DNA of 64,000 nucleotides from contig NZ_NINX01000043.1 in the NCBI RefSeq assembly GCF_002188635.1, forward strand, positions 1 through 64,000, in the 5' to 3' direction. The DNA is from Pigmentiphaga sp. NML030171 (lineage in GTDB: Bacteria; Pseudomonadota; Gammaproteobacteria; Burkholderiales; Burkholderiaceae_B). Made by a program: the position numbers and the translations under genes. The notes beneath the pieces were generated by a model. It saw only the letters and a program-made list of their open reading frames with translations, was not told the DNA's origin and did no database searches. Shown piece after piece: positions 37,240-46,700 of this stretch (positions are counted from its first letter, which is position 1; every line of letters begins with the position of its first letter).

Positions 37240-38393
37240 GCCCCATGCCCGCCCGCGCCCCCCGACGAGTGCTGGTCATCGCCCTGCGCTATCTCGGCGA
37301 CGTCCTGCTCACCACCCCGCTGCCCCATGCGCTGCGCGCACGCTACCCGGACTGCCAGGTCGACATGCTGGTGTTCCGCGGAACCGAGGGCATGCTGGAG
37401 AACAACCCGGACGTCCACCAGGTCTTCACCATTGCCGAACGCCCGGCCAAGGGCGAAGTCCGCGCCATGGTCCGCCGGCTCTGGCGCCGCTACGATCTCG
37501 CGCTGGTCCCGCAGCCCGGCGACAAGCCCCATCTGTTCGGCCTGACATCGGCGCGGGTACGCGTCGGACTGGTGCCGCCCGAGGCCGGCCATGCCTGGTG
37601 GAAGCGGCTGTCGCTGCGCCATCCGCTGGTCATCGACGAGCACATGCACCGCGTGCACGAGAACGAAAGGGTGGCCGCCCTGCTGGACCTTGCGCCCGCG
37701 CGCACGCTCGTGCCGCCCACGGCCCACGTCCTGCGCGACGCCTGGGGCGCCCGGCTGGCCGCCCTGGCGCCCGAAGCGCCCCCCTTCGATGCACGCCGGC
37801 CCTATGCGGTCATCCACCCCTCTCCGCGCTGGCGCTACAAGCAGTGGCACGCCGAGGGCTGGCGCGGCCTGTTCGCCAGCCTGCACGCGCGCGGCCTGCA
37901 ACTGGTCCTGAGCGGAGGGCCCGGCGAAACCGAGTCGCAGTATCTCGACAGCCTGCTGGAGGGCCTGGACGAAAACGTCCGGCAGGCCATCGTCCGGGTC
38001 CAGGGCCGGCTGAGCCTGGCCGAACTGGCCGACCTGCTGCGCCATGCCACGGTCTACGCCGGCCCCGACACCGCCACCACGCACCTGGCGGCGGCCTGTG
38101 GCACGCCCACGCTGGCACTGTTCGGTCCCACCGACCCGCGGCAATGGGGTCCGAGCCCCGCCGCAGGACTGGATCAGCCGTGGTCCAAGGCCGCGCCGCG
38201 GCAGATACGCGGCAACGTGCTCATGCTGCAGGAACTGGTCCGCGATTGCGTGCCCTGTCAGCGCGAAGGGTGCGACCGGCATCGCGGCAGCCACAGCGAC
38301 TGCCTGGACGGGCTCGCGACCGCCACCGTGGTCGCCGCGGCGCAGTCCCTGGTGGACGCCGCCGTGCCGGCCGGGCAGGGAGCCGGCGCATGA
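37236..38393 (+). CDS. Glycosyltransferase family 9, core heptosyltransferase
   Basis: A 385-residue GT9 enzyme: VLVIALRYLGDVLLTTPL at the N-terminus and YAGPDTATTHLAAACGTPTLALFGPTDP in the C-terminal half, the classical heptosyltransferase signature (WaaQ/RfaQ branch). A Cys-rich C-terminal segment (DCVPCQREGCDRHRGSHSDC) is typical of that branch. The ATG at 37236 overlaps the previous stop; a second ATG at 37245 is possible. Its stop overlaps the next ATG in turn. Confidence 0.92.
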   Translation: MSPMPARAPRRVLVIALRYLGDVLLTTPLPHALRARYPDCQVDMLVFRGTEGMLENNPDVHQVFTIAERPAKGEVRAMVRRLWRRYDLALVPQPGDKPHLFGLTSARVRVGLVPPEAGHAWWKRLSLRHPLVIDEHMHRVHENERVAALLDLAPARTLVPPTAHVLRDAWGARLAALAPEAPPFDARRPYAVIHPSPRWRYKQWHAEGWRGLFASLHARGLQLVLSGGPGETESQYLDSLLEGLDENVRQAIVRVQGRLSLAELADLLRHATVYAGPDTATTHLAAACGTPTLALFGPTDPRQWGPSPAAGLDQPWSKAAPRQIRGNVLMLQELVRDCVPCQREGCDRHRGSHSDCLDGLATATVVAAAQSLVDAAVPAGQGAGA

Positions 38394-39466
38394 AGCTGGC
38401 GATCGCCTGCCATCGTTTCGGCTACGGCGGGGGCATGGAGCGCTACGCCATGGACCTAGTCAAGGGCCTGCGCCAGCTCGGCATCCGCCCGGTCGTCTTC
38501 GCCCGCAGCTTCGATACGGACATCCCGGAATACGCGTTCATCGAACCGGTGCGTATCGCGGTCCGGGCCCTGCCGGGCAAACTGCGCGATCACTATTTCT
38601 CCTGGCGCCTGCGAACGCTGAAGGCCGCCCATGGCGTTGACCTGCTGATCGGCTGCAGCCGCACGGCCGTCTCCGACGTGGCCATCTGCGGCGGCACGCA
38701 CCTGGGACATCTGGCCCATGCGAACCGGCGGCCCACGCGCTGGGACCGCTGGCAGATCCGGCTCGAACGCGCACACTACGCCCAGGCGCACCTGGTGCTG
38801 GCGCATTCGCGCATGATGGCCGACGAACTGCGCCGCTACTACGACGTGCCGCAGGCGCGGATACGCGTACTGTACCCACCGGTGGACGTGGACACATTCA
38901 GCCCCGTGGACGCCGCGCGGCGGGCCGAGCTTCGCCGCGAACTGGGCATTCCGGAAGGCACCACCGCCTTCCTGTTTCCCTCCACCGGCCACGAACGCAA
39001 GGGCTATCCGATGCTGGAAGCCTGCTTCGGCGCGACCGACCTGCCGGTTTCGCTGCTGGTGGCCGGCCGGCCGGTGGAGCCGCGTTCCCCGAAGATCCGC
39101 TACGTCGGCTACCGCCAGGACATCGCCGACTGCTATCGGGCGGCCGACTACACCATCCTGGCCTCGCGCTACGAACCCTTCGGCCTGGTCGGGCCGGAAT
39201 CGGTGCTGTGCGGCACGCCCACCGTGCTGCCCCGCGGCATAGGCAGCACCGAGGCGCTGTCCGAGGAAGCTTGCCTGGCCTTCGACGTCGATGCGCCGGC
39301 GTCGCTCGCGGATGCCGTCAGGCGGGCAGAATCGCGGGCACGGGAAGGCCGTGCCCGCCTGGCAAGCCCGCTGAGCCATCTCTCCTACGCCCCCGACACC
39401 CGCGCCCATGTCGAGGCCCTCCTGGACCTGTCCGCATTCCTGCGCTCTCCTTCCGAGGTTTCATGA
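38390..39466 (+). CDS. Glycosyltransferase family 4, LPS core
   Basis: A 358-residue GT-B retaining enzyme. It begins MKLAIACHRFGYGGGMERYAMDL, the GGxE/MER signature of WaaG-like enzymes. The donor-binding region includes STGHERKGYPMLEAC and ASRYEPFGLVGPESVLCGTPTV, the EPFGLVxxE motif. It is in the middle of the LPS operon with ATGA overlaps on both sides. Adding glucose or another hexose to the heptose region is likely. Confidence 0.9.
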   Translation: MKLAIACHRFGYGGGMERYAMDLVKGLRQLGIRPVVFARSFDTDIPEYAFIEPVRIAVRALPGKLRDHYFSWRLRTLKAAHGVDLLIGCSRTAVSDVAICGGTHLGHLAHANRRPTRWDRWQIRLERAHYAQAHLVLAHSRMMADELRRYYDVPQARIRVLYPPVDVDTFSPVDAARRAELRRELGIPEGTTAFLFPSTGHERKGYPMLEACFGATDLPVSLLVAGRPVEPRSPKIRYVGYRQDIADCYRAADYTILASRYEPFGLVGPESVLCGTPTVLPRGIGSTEALSEEACLAFDVDAPASLADAVRRAESRAREGRARLASPLSHLSYAPDTRAHVEALLDLSAFLRSPSEVS

Positions 39467-40767
39467 GCCGTTCCATGCCCCAGCACGGCGGGCTCCCTGT
39501 CCCGCTGCTGTTTCTTTCCGCATTGGCCGTTTCCCTGGTACCCGCCCTCGCGCTGTGGATGCGGGGAAGCGCCAACCAATTGCTGTTCCTGCTCCTGCTC
39601 TTCGCCCTGGTCGGCACCGCGTGGCGGGGCCGCCTGGCGCCCCGGGATCGTTTCGTTCCCGTCGTCCGCCGGTACTGGCCGGTCTGGGCCGCGCTGGCTG
39701 CGCAGTTTCTCGCCGCCTGTGTCAGCACCGTCGTGGTGGGCCTGCGCGATGCGCGCGTGTTCGACGACCCCAGCGTGCTCGATACCCCGCTGCGCATGGC
39801 CCTGTTCGGTCCGCTGCTGTGGCTGCTGCTGAACGTGCCGTCGCGCTGGCTCAGGCAGATCCAATGGGGCTGCGTGGCCGGCGCATTGATCGGTGCCGGC
39901 ATCCTCCACTACCAGATCGGCCTGTCGCCCGAGGGCCGCCCCGCACAGATCCTGTTCTCCAACCTGCTGCCGTTCAGCAACATCACGCTCCTGCTGGGCC
40001 TGTTCTCGCTGCTGACCCTGGGCTGGTCCGATCGCGCCACGGTGCGGGGCCGGATCGGCATCGCGCTGAAGCTGCTGGGCGGCGCGGCGGGCCTGTACGT
40101 CGCCTATGCCTCCGGCACGCGCGGCGGCTGGCTGGCGCTGGGGGCCTTCGCGCTGGTGTTCTTCTTCCTGATGTCGGGCAGCGTCTGGCGCAAGCTCCTG
40201 GCCATGGCGGCGCTTGCCTGTGCGGTGCTGGCCGTGTACCACGCCAGCGACCTCGTCAACCAGCGCGTGGACGAGGCCTATACGGAGATACAGGAGTATC
40301 GCAAGGGCCAGGCCCTCGACTCATCGGTGGGCAACCGCCTGCAGCTCTGGTCCGCGGCGCTGGAAGTGTTCGAGGCCCATCCGCTGGTCGGCGTGAGCCG
40401 GCAGGACTACCGCCGCACGATGCGCGAGGCGGCCAGGCAGGGATTGATCACCAAGCACGCCGCCGAGTTCCGGCACTCGCACAACGAGTTCCTGTTCAAC
40501 CTGGCCACGCTCGGCATCCTGGGCGGGTTGGCGATCGCGGCGGCCTGGCTGGTGCCCGCCTTCTTCTTCGCGCGGGCCACGCGCCGTGGCGGCCGCGATG
40601 AAAGAATCGCCGGCACCATGGGCCTGCTGCTGGCGATCGGCTTCCTGGTATTCGGCATGACCGAGGTCATGTTCGCGATGTCGATGGTCGCCGCGTTCTA
40701 CACCCTGATGATCGCGGCGCTGATGGCCATCGTGATACGCGCCGGCCGGCACGAGCCGGCCGCCTAG
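39463..40767 (+). CDS. waaL: O-antigen ligase-like membrane protein
   Basis: A 434-residue inner-membrane protein with about 11 or 12 hydrophobic segments and the large periplasmic loop typical of Wzy/WaaL proteins. The loop includes GNRLQLWSAALEVFEAHPLVGV and the FRHSHNEFLFNLATLGILGG segment, where the conserved His of O-antigen ligases lies. It is the last gene of the LPS operon, with its ATG overlapping the GT4 stop. It ends three bases before the convergent dnaE stop. Ligase rather than polymerase is inferred from the operon. Confidence 0.87.
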   Translation: MSRSMPQHGGLPVPLLFLSALAVSLVPALALWMRGSANQLLFLLLLFALVGTAWRGRLAPRDRFVPVVRRYWPVWAALAAQFLAACVSTVVVGLRDARVFDDPSVLDTPLRMALFGPLLWLLLNVPSRWLRQIQWGCVAGALIGAGILHYQIGLSPEGRPAQILFSNLLPFSNITLLLGLFSLLTLGWSDRATVRGRIGIALKLLGGAAGLYVAYASGTRGGWLALGAFALVFFFLMSGSVWRKLLAMAALACAVLAVYHASDLVNQRVDEAYTEIQEYRKGQALDSSVGNRLQLWSAALEVFEAHPLVGVSRQDYRRTMREAARQGLITKHAAEFRHSHNEFLFNLATLGILGGLAIAAAWLVPAFFFARATRRGGRDERIAGTMGLLLAIGFLVFGMTEVMFAMSMVAAFYTLMIAALMAIVIRAGRHEPAA

Positions 40768-40770
40768 GCC

Positions 40771-43700
40771 CTAGTACTCCAGCCCGACGTCGGCCGGCTG
40801 CCCCGTCAGCTTGCCCAGTTGCTGGATCAGCACGTCGGGCACCCGTACCCGCCAGTCCTCGCTCAGGCGCACCACGCACTTGGCATCGCCGCGGTTGTAG
40901 ACGATCTCGACCGGCGTACCCGGGAAGCCGTTCTCGGGGTCGGCGCGATGCGGGTTGAGGACTTCACGCAGGGAGTCCGCGTGCGCGTTGCCGTTCAGGC
41001 GGATGGACAGCGCGCGGGCCTTGGCCTCGCGCGCCATCTGCAGGTCGAACAGTTCGTCGGCCACGATACGCATGCCGCCGGAGTACTCGTCGTTGCTGAC
41101 CTTGCCGGAGACGATCAGCAACTGGTCTTCGCGCAGCCGGCTGCGGTGCCGCTCGTACAGCTCGTTGAACACCGAGATCTCGACCTGCGCCGTGCCATCG
41201 TCAAGCACGGCGAACACCATCTTCCCGCGCCGTGTCATCTGCGTGCGCACGGCCGACAGGATGCCCGCCATCCATTGCAGGTCGCGGCTGGGCTGCAGGT
41301 TGGACAGGGGGGTGCGCACGAACCGGCGGACTTCGGTGCGATAGGCGTCGAACAGGTGGCCGCTGAAGTAGAAACCCAGCGCGGTCTTTTCCTGGCCGAG
41401 GCGCTCGCGCTCGTCCCAGGGCTCGACATCGGCCAGCTCGCCCGCCAGGTCGGCGTGGTCGTCGCCGCCGAACAGCGACACCTGACTGGCCGCGCGGGCG
41501 GCCTGTTCCGCGGCGTCCATCGCCGTACCCAGGGTCGCCAGGACCGCGGCGCGGTTGGGCGACAGCGTGTCGAAGGCGCCGGCCTTGATCAGGGCCTCGA
41601 TGGCGCGGCGGTTCACCACGTGGCGATCGATGCGCCGGCAGAAATCGAACAGGTCGGTGAACGGCCCCTTCTCGGCCCGCGCGCGCAGGATTTCCTCGAC
41701 CGCGCTCTGCCCGGTGCCCTTGACCGCCCCCAGCCCGTAGCGGATGGTGCGCGGCGGCTGCCCGCGCGCCGAATATTCGTCCAGCACCGGCTCGAAGCGG
41801 TAATTGGACAGGTTGATGTCGGGGGGCAGCACCTTGACCTTGTTGGCCACCGTGTCGGCCCAGAATATCTGGACCTTGTCGGTGTCGTCCATGTCGGACA
41901 ACATGGTGGCGGCCATGAACTCGGCCGGATGGTGGGCCTTGAGCCAGGCCGTCTGGTAGGCGATCAGCGCGTAGGCCGCGGTATGCGACTTGTTGAAGCC
42001 GTATTCCGCGAACTTCTCCATCAGGTTGAACAGCGTGACCGCGATCTCGGGGTCATAGCCCTTCTTTTCCGCGCCCGACTGGAAGATCTCGCGGTGCTTG
42101 GCCATTTCCTCGGGCTTCTTCTTGCCCATGGCCCGGCGCAGCATGTCGGCGCCGCCCAGCGTGTAGCCGCCGATGATCTGCGAGATCAGCATCACCTGTT
42201 CCTGGTAGACGATGACCCCGTACGTGCTCTTGAGGACCGGTTCCAGGTCCGGGTGGAAGTATTCGGCCTTGGCGCGGCCGTGCTTGCGGTTGACGAAATC
42301 GTCCACCATGCCCGAGCCCAGCGGGCCCGGCCGGTACAGGGCCAGCACGGCGATGATGTCTTCGAAGTTGCTGGGGCGCAGCTTCTTGAGCAGTTCCTTC
42401 ATGCCGCGCGATTCCAGCTGGAACACGGCGGTGGTGTTGCCGTCGCTCAGCAGCTTGTAGGAATCGAGGTCGTCCAGCGGCAGCGCCATGACGTCGAAGT
42501 CGCGCATGCCCTCGTTGAACTCGCGCACGTAGCGCACGGCCCAGTCGAGAATGGTCAGGTTGCGCAGGCCCAGGAAGTCGAACTTCACCAGGCCCACGGC
42601 TTCCACGTCGTCCTTGTCGAACTGCGACACCGCGATGTGGCTTTGGCCAGGCTGGCAGTACAGCGGGCAGAAATCGGTCAGCTTGCCCGGGGCGATCAGC
42701 ACGCCGCCGGCGTGCATGCCGATGTTCCGCGTCAGTCCCTCGAGCGGCTGGGCCAGGTCGATCAGCGCGTGCGCTTCCTCGTCGTTGTCGTAGCGCTCCT
42801 TGAAGGCGGGCTCTTCGTTCAGCGCCCGCTCCAGGCTCCAGGGGTCGGCCGGCGAGTGCGGGATGATCTTGGACAGGCCGTCGCAGAACAGGTAAGGCAG
42901 GTCCAGCACCCGCCCCGCGTCGCGGATGACCGCCTTGGCGCCCAGCGTACCGAAGGTGGCGATCTGGCTGACCGCGTCGCGCCCGTATTTCTGCTTGACG
43001 TACTCGATGACCTTGTCGCGGTTGTCCTGGCAGAAATCGATATCGAAGTCGGGCATGGAGACCCGCTCCGGGTTCAGGAAGCGCTCGAACAGCAAGTCGT
43101 AGCGGATCGGATCGATATCGGTGATGCCCAGGCTGAACGCGACCAGCGAGCCTGCGCCCGATCCCCGGCCCGGCCCCACCGGCACGCCATTGTTCTTGCC
43201 CCAGTTGATGAAGTCCTGAACGATCAGGAAGTAGCCAGGAAAGCCCATGTCGATGATGGTCTGGCATTCCTTGTCCAGCCGCTGGTCGTATTCCTCCTGG
43301 TGCGCGGCGCGTTCCTTCTCGTCCGGGAAGAGCTGCGCCATGCGGCGCGCCAGGCCCTCCTTGGACAGTTGCACCAGGTATTCGGCCAGCGTCACGCCCT
43401 CGGGCGTGGGGAAATTGGGCAGCTTGGGATTGCCCAGTTCCAGCGTCAGGTTGCAGCGCGTGGCGATCGCCACCGTATTGGCCAGCGCCGAGGGCACGTC
43501 AGCGAAGCGTTCGGCCATTTCCTGCGAGGACAGCAGGTACTGCTCTTCCGTGTAGAGCCGTTGGCGGCGCGGATTGGCCAGGATCTCGCCTTCGGCGATG
43601 CAGACGCGGGCCTCGTGGGCGCGGAAGTCGTCGCGTTCGAGGAACTGTACCGGGTGCGTGGCGACCACCGGCGCGCCGCATTCGGCCGCCAGCCGCATCG

Positions 43701-44262
43701 CGGCCTGCACGTAGGTCTCGTCGCCTTCGCGGCCGGCGCGCTGCAGCTCGATGTAGTAGCCGCCCGGAAACACCTTCAGCCAGTGCCGCGCGAACGCCAG
43801 CGCCGCGTCGTGGTTGCCGGCCTCCAGCGCCTGGCCCACGTCGCCCTGGCGTCCGCCGGACAGGGCGATGAGCCCCGCGCCGTAGGTCTCGAGCCATTCG
43901 GGCCGGATCTCGCCGCGGCCGCGATGCTGGTTGGTCAGGAAGGCCTGCGTCAGCAGTTCGCACAGGTTCAGGTAGCCGGCGCGATCGCGCACCAGCAGCA
44001 GCATCCGGTAGGGCTTGTCGCGGTCGGCGTCGTTGGACACCCAGACGTCGCAGCCGGCGATGGCCTTGATGCCCTTGCCCCGCGCCGCCTTGTAGAACTT
44101 GATCAACCCGAACAGGTTGGAAAGATCGGTCAGCGCGATGGCCGGCTGTTCCAGCGCGGCGACTTTCTTGACCAGGTCGGGGATGCGGACGATGCCGTCC
44201 GACACCGAGAACTCGGAGTGGACGCGCAGGTGGACGAATGGGGGGGTAGGCGACTGGGACAT
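40771..44262 (-). CDS. dnaE: DNA polymerase III subunit alpha
   Basis: Catalytic subunit of the replicative polymerase, 1163 residues, matching DnaE1. The N-terminal PHP domain starts VHLRVHSEFSVSDGIVRI. The polymerase active site carries GRGSGAGSLVAFSLGITDIDP and the catalytic aspartates in MPDFDIDFCQDNR. Further on are the fingers (ALYRPGPLGSGMVDDFV) and GFNKSHTAAYALIAYQTAW, the HhH region, and an OB fold (MAGILSAVRTQMTRRGKMVF). A very long reading frame on the opposite strand is a compositional shadow. Confidence 0.98.
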   Translation of the reverse strand: MSQSPTPPFVHLRVHSEFSVSDGIVRIPDLVKKVAALEQPAIALTDLSNLFGLIKFYKAARGKGIKAIAGCDVWVSNDADRDKPYRMLLLVRDRAGYLNLCELLTQAFLTNQHRGRGEIRPEWLETYGAGLIALSGGRQGDVGQALEAGNHDAALAFARHWLKVFPGGYYIELQRAGREGDETYVQAAMRLAAECGAPVVATHPVQFLERDDFRAHEARVCIAEGEILANPRRQRLYTEEQYLLSSQEMAERFADVPSALANTVAIATRCNLTLELGNPKLPNFPTPEGVTLAEYLVQLSKEGLARRMAQLFPDEKERAAHQEEYDQRLDKECQTIIDMGFPGYFLIVQDFINWGKNNGVPVGPGRGSGAGSLVAFSLGITDIDPIRYDLLFERFLNPERVSMPDFDIDFCQDNRDKVIEYVKQKYGRDAVSQIATFGTLGAKAVIRDAGRVLDLPYLFCDGLSKIIPHSPADPWSLERALNEEPAFKERYDNDEEAHALIDLAQPLEGLTRNIGMHAGGVLIAPGKLTDFCPLYCQPGQSHIAVSQFDKDDVEAVGLVKFDFLGLRNLTILDWAVRYVREFNEGMRDFDVMALPLDDLDSYKLLSDGNTTAVFQLESRGMKELLKKLRPSNFEDIIAVLALYRPGPLGSGMVDDFVNRKHGRAKAEYFHPDLEPVLKSTYGVIVYQEQVMLISQIIGGYTLGGADMLRRAMGKKKPEEMAKHREIFQSGAEKKGYDPEIAVTLFNLMEKFAEYGFNKSHTAAYALIAYQTAWLKAHHPAEFMAATMLSDMDDTDKVQIFWADTVANKVKVLPPDINLSNYRFEPVLDEYSARGQPPRTIRYGLGAVKGTGQSAVEEILRARAEKGPFTDLFDFCRRIDRHVVNRRAIEALIKAGAFDTLSPNRAAVLATLGTAMDAAEQAARAASQVSLFGGDDHADLAGELADVEPWDERERLGQEKTALGFYFSGHLFDAYRTEVRRFVRTPLSNLQPSRDLQWMAGILSAVRTQMTRRGKMVFAVLDDGTAQVEISVFNELYERHRSRLREDQLLIVSGKVSNDEYSGGMRIVADELFDLQMAREAKARALSIRLNGNAHADSLREVLNPHRADPENGFPGTPVEIVYNRGDAKCVVRLSEDWRVRVPDVLIQQLGKLTGQPADVGLEY

Positions 44263-44331
44263 GCCGGCATTTTAGCCTCTCGGCGCAGGGTCCGGGACAC
44301 CCCCTGCGCCCCCTTTCCCCGCGGGCAGGCC

Positions 44332-45303
44332 CTACTCCTTCTCGATGCCCGCGGCCTGGATGACCCGGCTCCATTTGTCCAGTTCGGAGCGGCCGAAAGC
44401 CGCCAGTTCCGCGGGCGTGCTGTAGGACATCTCCAGCCCCAGGCCGACCAGGCGTTCGCGCACGGCCGGATCGCGCGTGGTCTTCTCCAGCGCACGGCTG
44501 AGCCGCTCGATCACCGGCGCGGGGGTACCCGCCGGCGCATACAGCGCATACCAGGCCAGCAGCTCGAATCCGGGATACTGCTCGGCGATGGGCGGCACCT
44601 CGGGCAGCAGCGGCCACGGCCTGGCGGAACTGATGCCCAGCGCGCGGACCTTGCCGGCCTTGACCTGCTGGGTGCCCGTCACGATGTCGGTGAACATGAC
44701 CGAGACGTGGCCGGCCATGACGTCGTTCAATCCCAGCGGAATGCTCTTGTAGGGCACGTGCAGCATCTGGATGCCAGCGGCGGTCGTGAGCATCGCGCCC
44801 GGCACCAGGGTGCCGGCACTGCCCGAGGCATAGGACAGCTTGCCGGGCTGTGCCTTGGCCAGCTTGACCAGATCGGCCAGGGTCCTGACCGGCAGCGCGG
44901 GATTGGCGACCAGCAAGGCCGGCGTGTAGGCCACGCGCCCCACCGGCGCGAAGTCCTTGACGGGGTCGTAGCCCGGCGTCTTCATCAGGGCGGGATTGGC
45001 CGCCTGGGTGGTCTGCGTGGTGAAGAACAGGGTGTACCCGTCGGCAGCGGCCCGCGCCGCCGCCTGGGCCGCGATGGCGCCCTGCGCGCCGGCGCGGTTC
45101 TCGATCACCAGCGGCTGGCCCAGTTCGCGCGACAGCGCCTCGCCGACGATGCGGGCGGTCGTGTCCACGCCGCTGCCGGGTCCGAACGGCACCAGCACGG
45201 TCACGGGACGATGGGGATAGGAATCGGCCGCCATGGCGCCCGCCGCGCCGAGCGCGGCCAGGGAAGCCAGGGCGTACGCGCCCATGCGGATGCTCTTGGT
45301 CAT
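44332..45303 (-). CDS. Bug/TctC-type periplasmic solute receptor
   Basis: A 323-residue exported binding protein. The signal peptide ends AAGAMAA; the mature part begins DSYPHRPVTVLVPFGPGSGVDTTARI. Other family features are AAQAAARAAADGYTLFF and MLHVPYKSIPLGLNDVMAGHVSVMF. It lies 19 bases downstream of an alpha/beta hydrolase gene on the same strand, so its ligand may be released by that enzyme. No TctAB genes are nearby. Confidence 0.93.
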   Translation of the reverse strand: MTKSIRMGAYALASLAALGAAGAMAADSYPHRPVTVLVPFGPGSGVDTTARIVGEALSRELGQPLVIENRAGAQGAIAAQAAARAAADGYTLFFTTQTTQAANPALMKTPGYDPVKDFAPVGRVAYTPALLVANPALPVRTLADLVKLAKAQPGKLSYASGSAGTLVPGAMLTTAAGIQMLHVPYKSIPLGLNDVMAGHVSVMFTDIVTGTQQVKAGKVRALGISSARPWPLLPEVPPIAEQYPGFELLAWYALYAPAGTPAPVIERLSRALEKTTRDPAVRERLVGLGLEMSYSTPAELAAFGRSELDKWSRVIQAAGIEKE

Positions 45304-45322
45304 GTTGTCTCCGGTTTATGGT

Positions 45323-46303
45323 TCAAGGGTGCCGCGGGTCGAGCGCGTCCAGCCAGCGCAGCACCCGGTCGGCGATGAGACCGCTGTTGCGGTCCATCAT
45401 CAGGAAATGGGAATTGCCGCGCACGCCTTCTGCGGGCAGGTCCAGGGACTCGACCGCCGCGCCACTGCGCGCCAGCACGGCGGCGTACGCGTCCACCGTG
45501 GCGCGATATCGGCGCCAGACAGGGTGGTCGCCGATATGGTCGCCCCACACGATCAGGTGCGGCGGGATCGCCGCCGGCGGGGCGGCAGGCGCACCGGAAG
45601 GTTCGAGCGCAACCACGGCGCGCACGGACTCGGGCCGCTCCTGGGCCGCCAGCAGTGCAAACCCGCCGCCCTGGCTGTGCCCGACGACGATGCAAGGCCC
45701 CACCCGATCCAGCAGCGCGCGGTAGGCGGCGCTGGTGACGGCCTCGTGGCCGGCCCAGCGCGGCACCCATTGACGCGCGAACTGATCGAAGGCGCCGACC
45801 GGGAACTGCTGCGCGGCGTGGGCCAGGCGGGCGGCCGGATCCGTGCGGTAGCCGTGGGCCGGCCCCATCCGGAACATGTCCCAGGCCTCGTCCATGGTGC
45901 GGAACAGCGGCGCACCGGCATACAACTCGGGAAAGCGCGCCCAGGAAGCGCGGCCGCGCTCCACGGCGTCGGACACATAGACGTCGTATCCCGCGCCCAG
46001 GAAGCGCCACAGCCAGCCCGGACGCCCGTCGGGAGTCGTCTCCCAGTTGGCGCCCGTCATGCCACCGCCGTGCCAGAACAGCACGGGCAGCGCGTGCCGT
46101 GGCCGCGCCAGCCGGTAGGCCTGCACGTACATCTGGCCGACGACATGGTCGCCGTTGGGATCGACCGGCCTGGGCTCGGCCCCCTGCGCCAGGCGCCTGG
46201 CCTCGGTGGGCAGGCCGCGCAGCGTGCGCACCTCGCCCCCCACGTGGAAGCTTTCGATCGCGCGCAGGCAGATCTCGTCCGGGGCCGGTTCAGTTGCGGG
46301 CAT
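45323..46303 (-). CDS. Alpha/beta hydrolase, esterase-like
   Basis: A 326-residue cytoplasmic hydrolase with the nucleophile elbow GHSQGGG, an oxyanion region PVLFWHGGGMTGANWE, and a catalytic His in GNSHFLMMDRN. An acidic residue is likely in VWGDHIGDHP. Its start overlaps the stop of the small tautomerase-like gene by 14 bases. With the Bug gene downstream it makes a three-gene unit. The substrate is probably an ester of an organic acid. Confidence 0.88.
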   Translation of the reverse strand: MPATEPAPDEICLRAIESFHVGGEVRTLRGLPTEARRLAQGAEPRPVDPNGDHVVGQMYVQAYRLARPRHALPVLFWHGGGMTGANWETTPDGRPGWLWRFLGAGYDVYVSDAVERGRASWARFPELYAGAPLFRTMDEAWDMFRMGPAHGYRTDPAARLAHAAQQFPVGAFDQFARQWVPRWAGHEAVTSAAYRALLDRVGPCIVVGHSQGGGFALLAAQERPESVRAVVALEPSGAPAAPPAAIPPHLIVWGDHIGDHPVWRRYRATVDAYAAVLARSGAAVESLDLPAEGVRGNSHFLMMDRNSGLIADRVLRWLDALDPRHP

Positions 46304-46616
46304 GGAGAAAATCCTGGTCCTCGGAAAAGCAGCGTATGCGGGGCACGGCGCCGAAGCAGGCGCCCAGGGCGTCCTCCATGGCCGCCATGAAACGCGCGAC
46401 GACCTGGGCGTCGCGGCGTTCGTTGCGGCGGAACTGGACCTCCAGGTAGACGGGGCAGCCGCGCGGGACGGCGTGCGCCGCCACCACCACCAGTTGCACC
46501 TGGGCGGCCTGCGCGCCCAACAAGTCCACGCAGGCGCGCTCGGTGGCGCTGCCCAGCGGATCGAGCGGCGCGCCGGCCAGCAAGGGACTGGAAACGAAAG
46601 CTTTGATGACGGGCAT
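46290..46616 (-). CDS. Tautomerase/MIF-superfamily-like protein, 108 residues
   Basis: A small protein beginning MPVIKAFVSSPLLAG, with Pro directly after Met as in the tautomerase superfamily, where this Pro is the catalytic base. The middle holds a beta-strand (VQLVVVAAHAV) and CPVYLEVQFRRNERR. The length is near MIF or CHMI-like members. The start at 46616 is chosen for this Pro. It heads the hydrolase-Bug unit and is divergent from the LysR gene. The family call rests on the N-terminal Pro and size, so it is moderate. Confidence 0.65.
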   Translation of the reverse strand: MPVIKAFVSSPLLAGAPLDPLGSATERACVDLLGAQAAQVQLVVVAAHAVPRGCPVYLEVQFRRNERRDAQVVARFMAAMEDALGACFGAVPRIRCFSEDQDFLHARN

Positions 46617-46700
46617 GGCGATCACGAACGAAAGATGACGACCATGATGCCGACGGCCAATAATGAAATCCAGTGCAAATTATTGCGATATTATTGCGTC

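Noticed and set aside
40819-45378. A 1519-codon open frame on the plus strand opposite dnaE
   Set aside because: It is antisense to a certain gene, is rich in Arg, His and Gln, and shows no domains; it arises from third-position GC bias.
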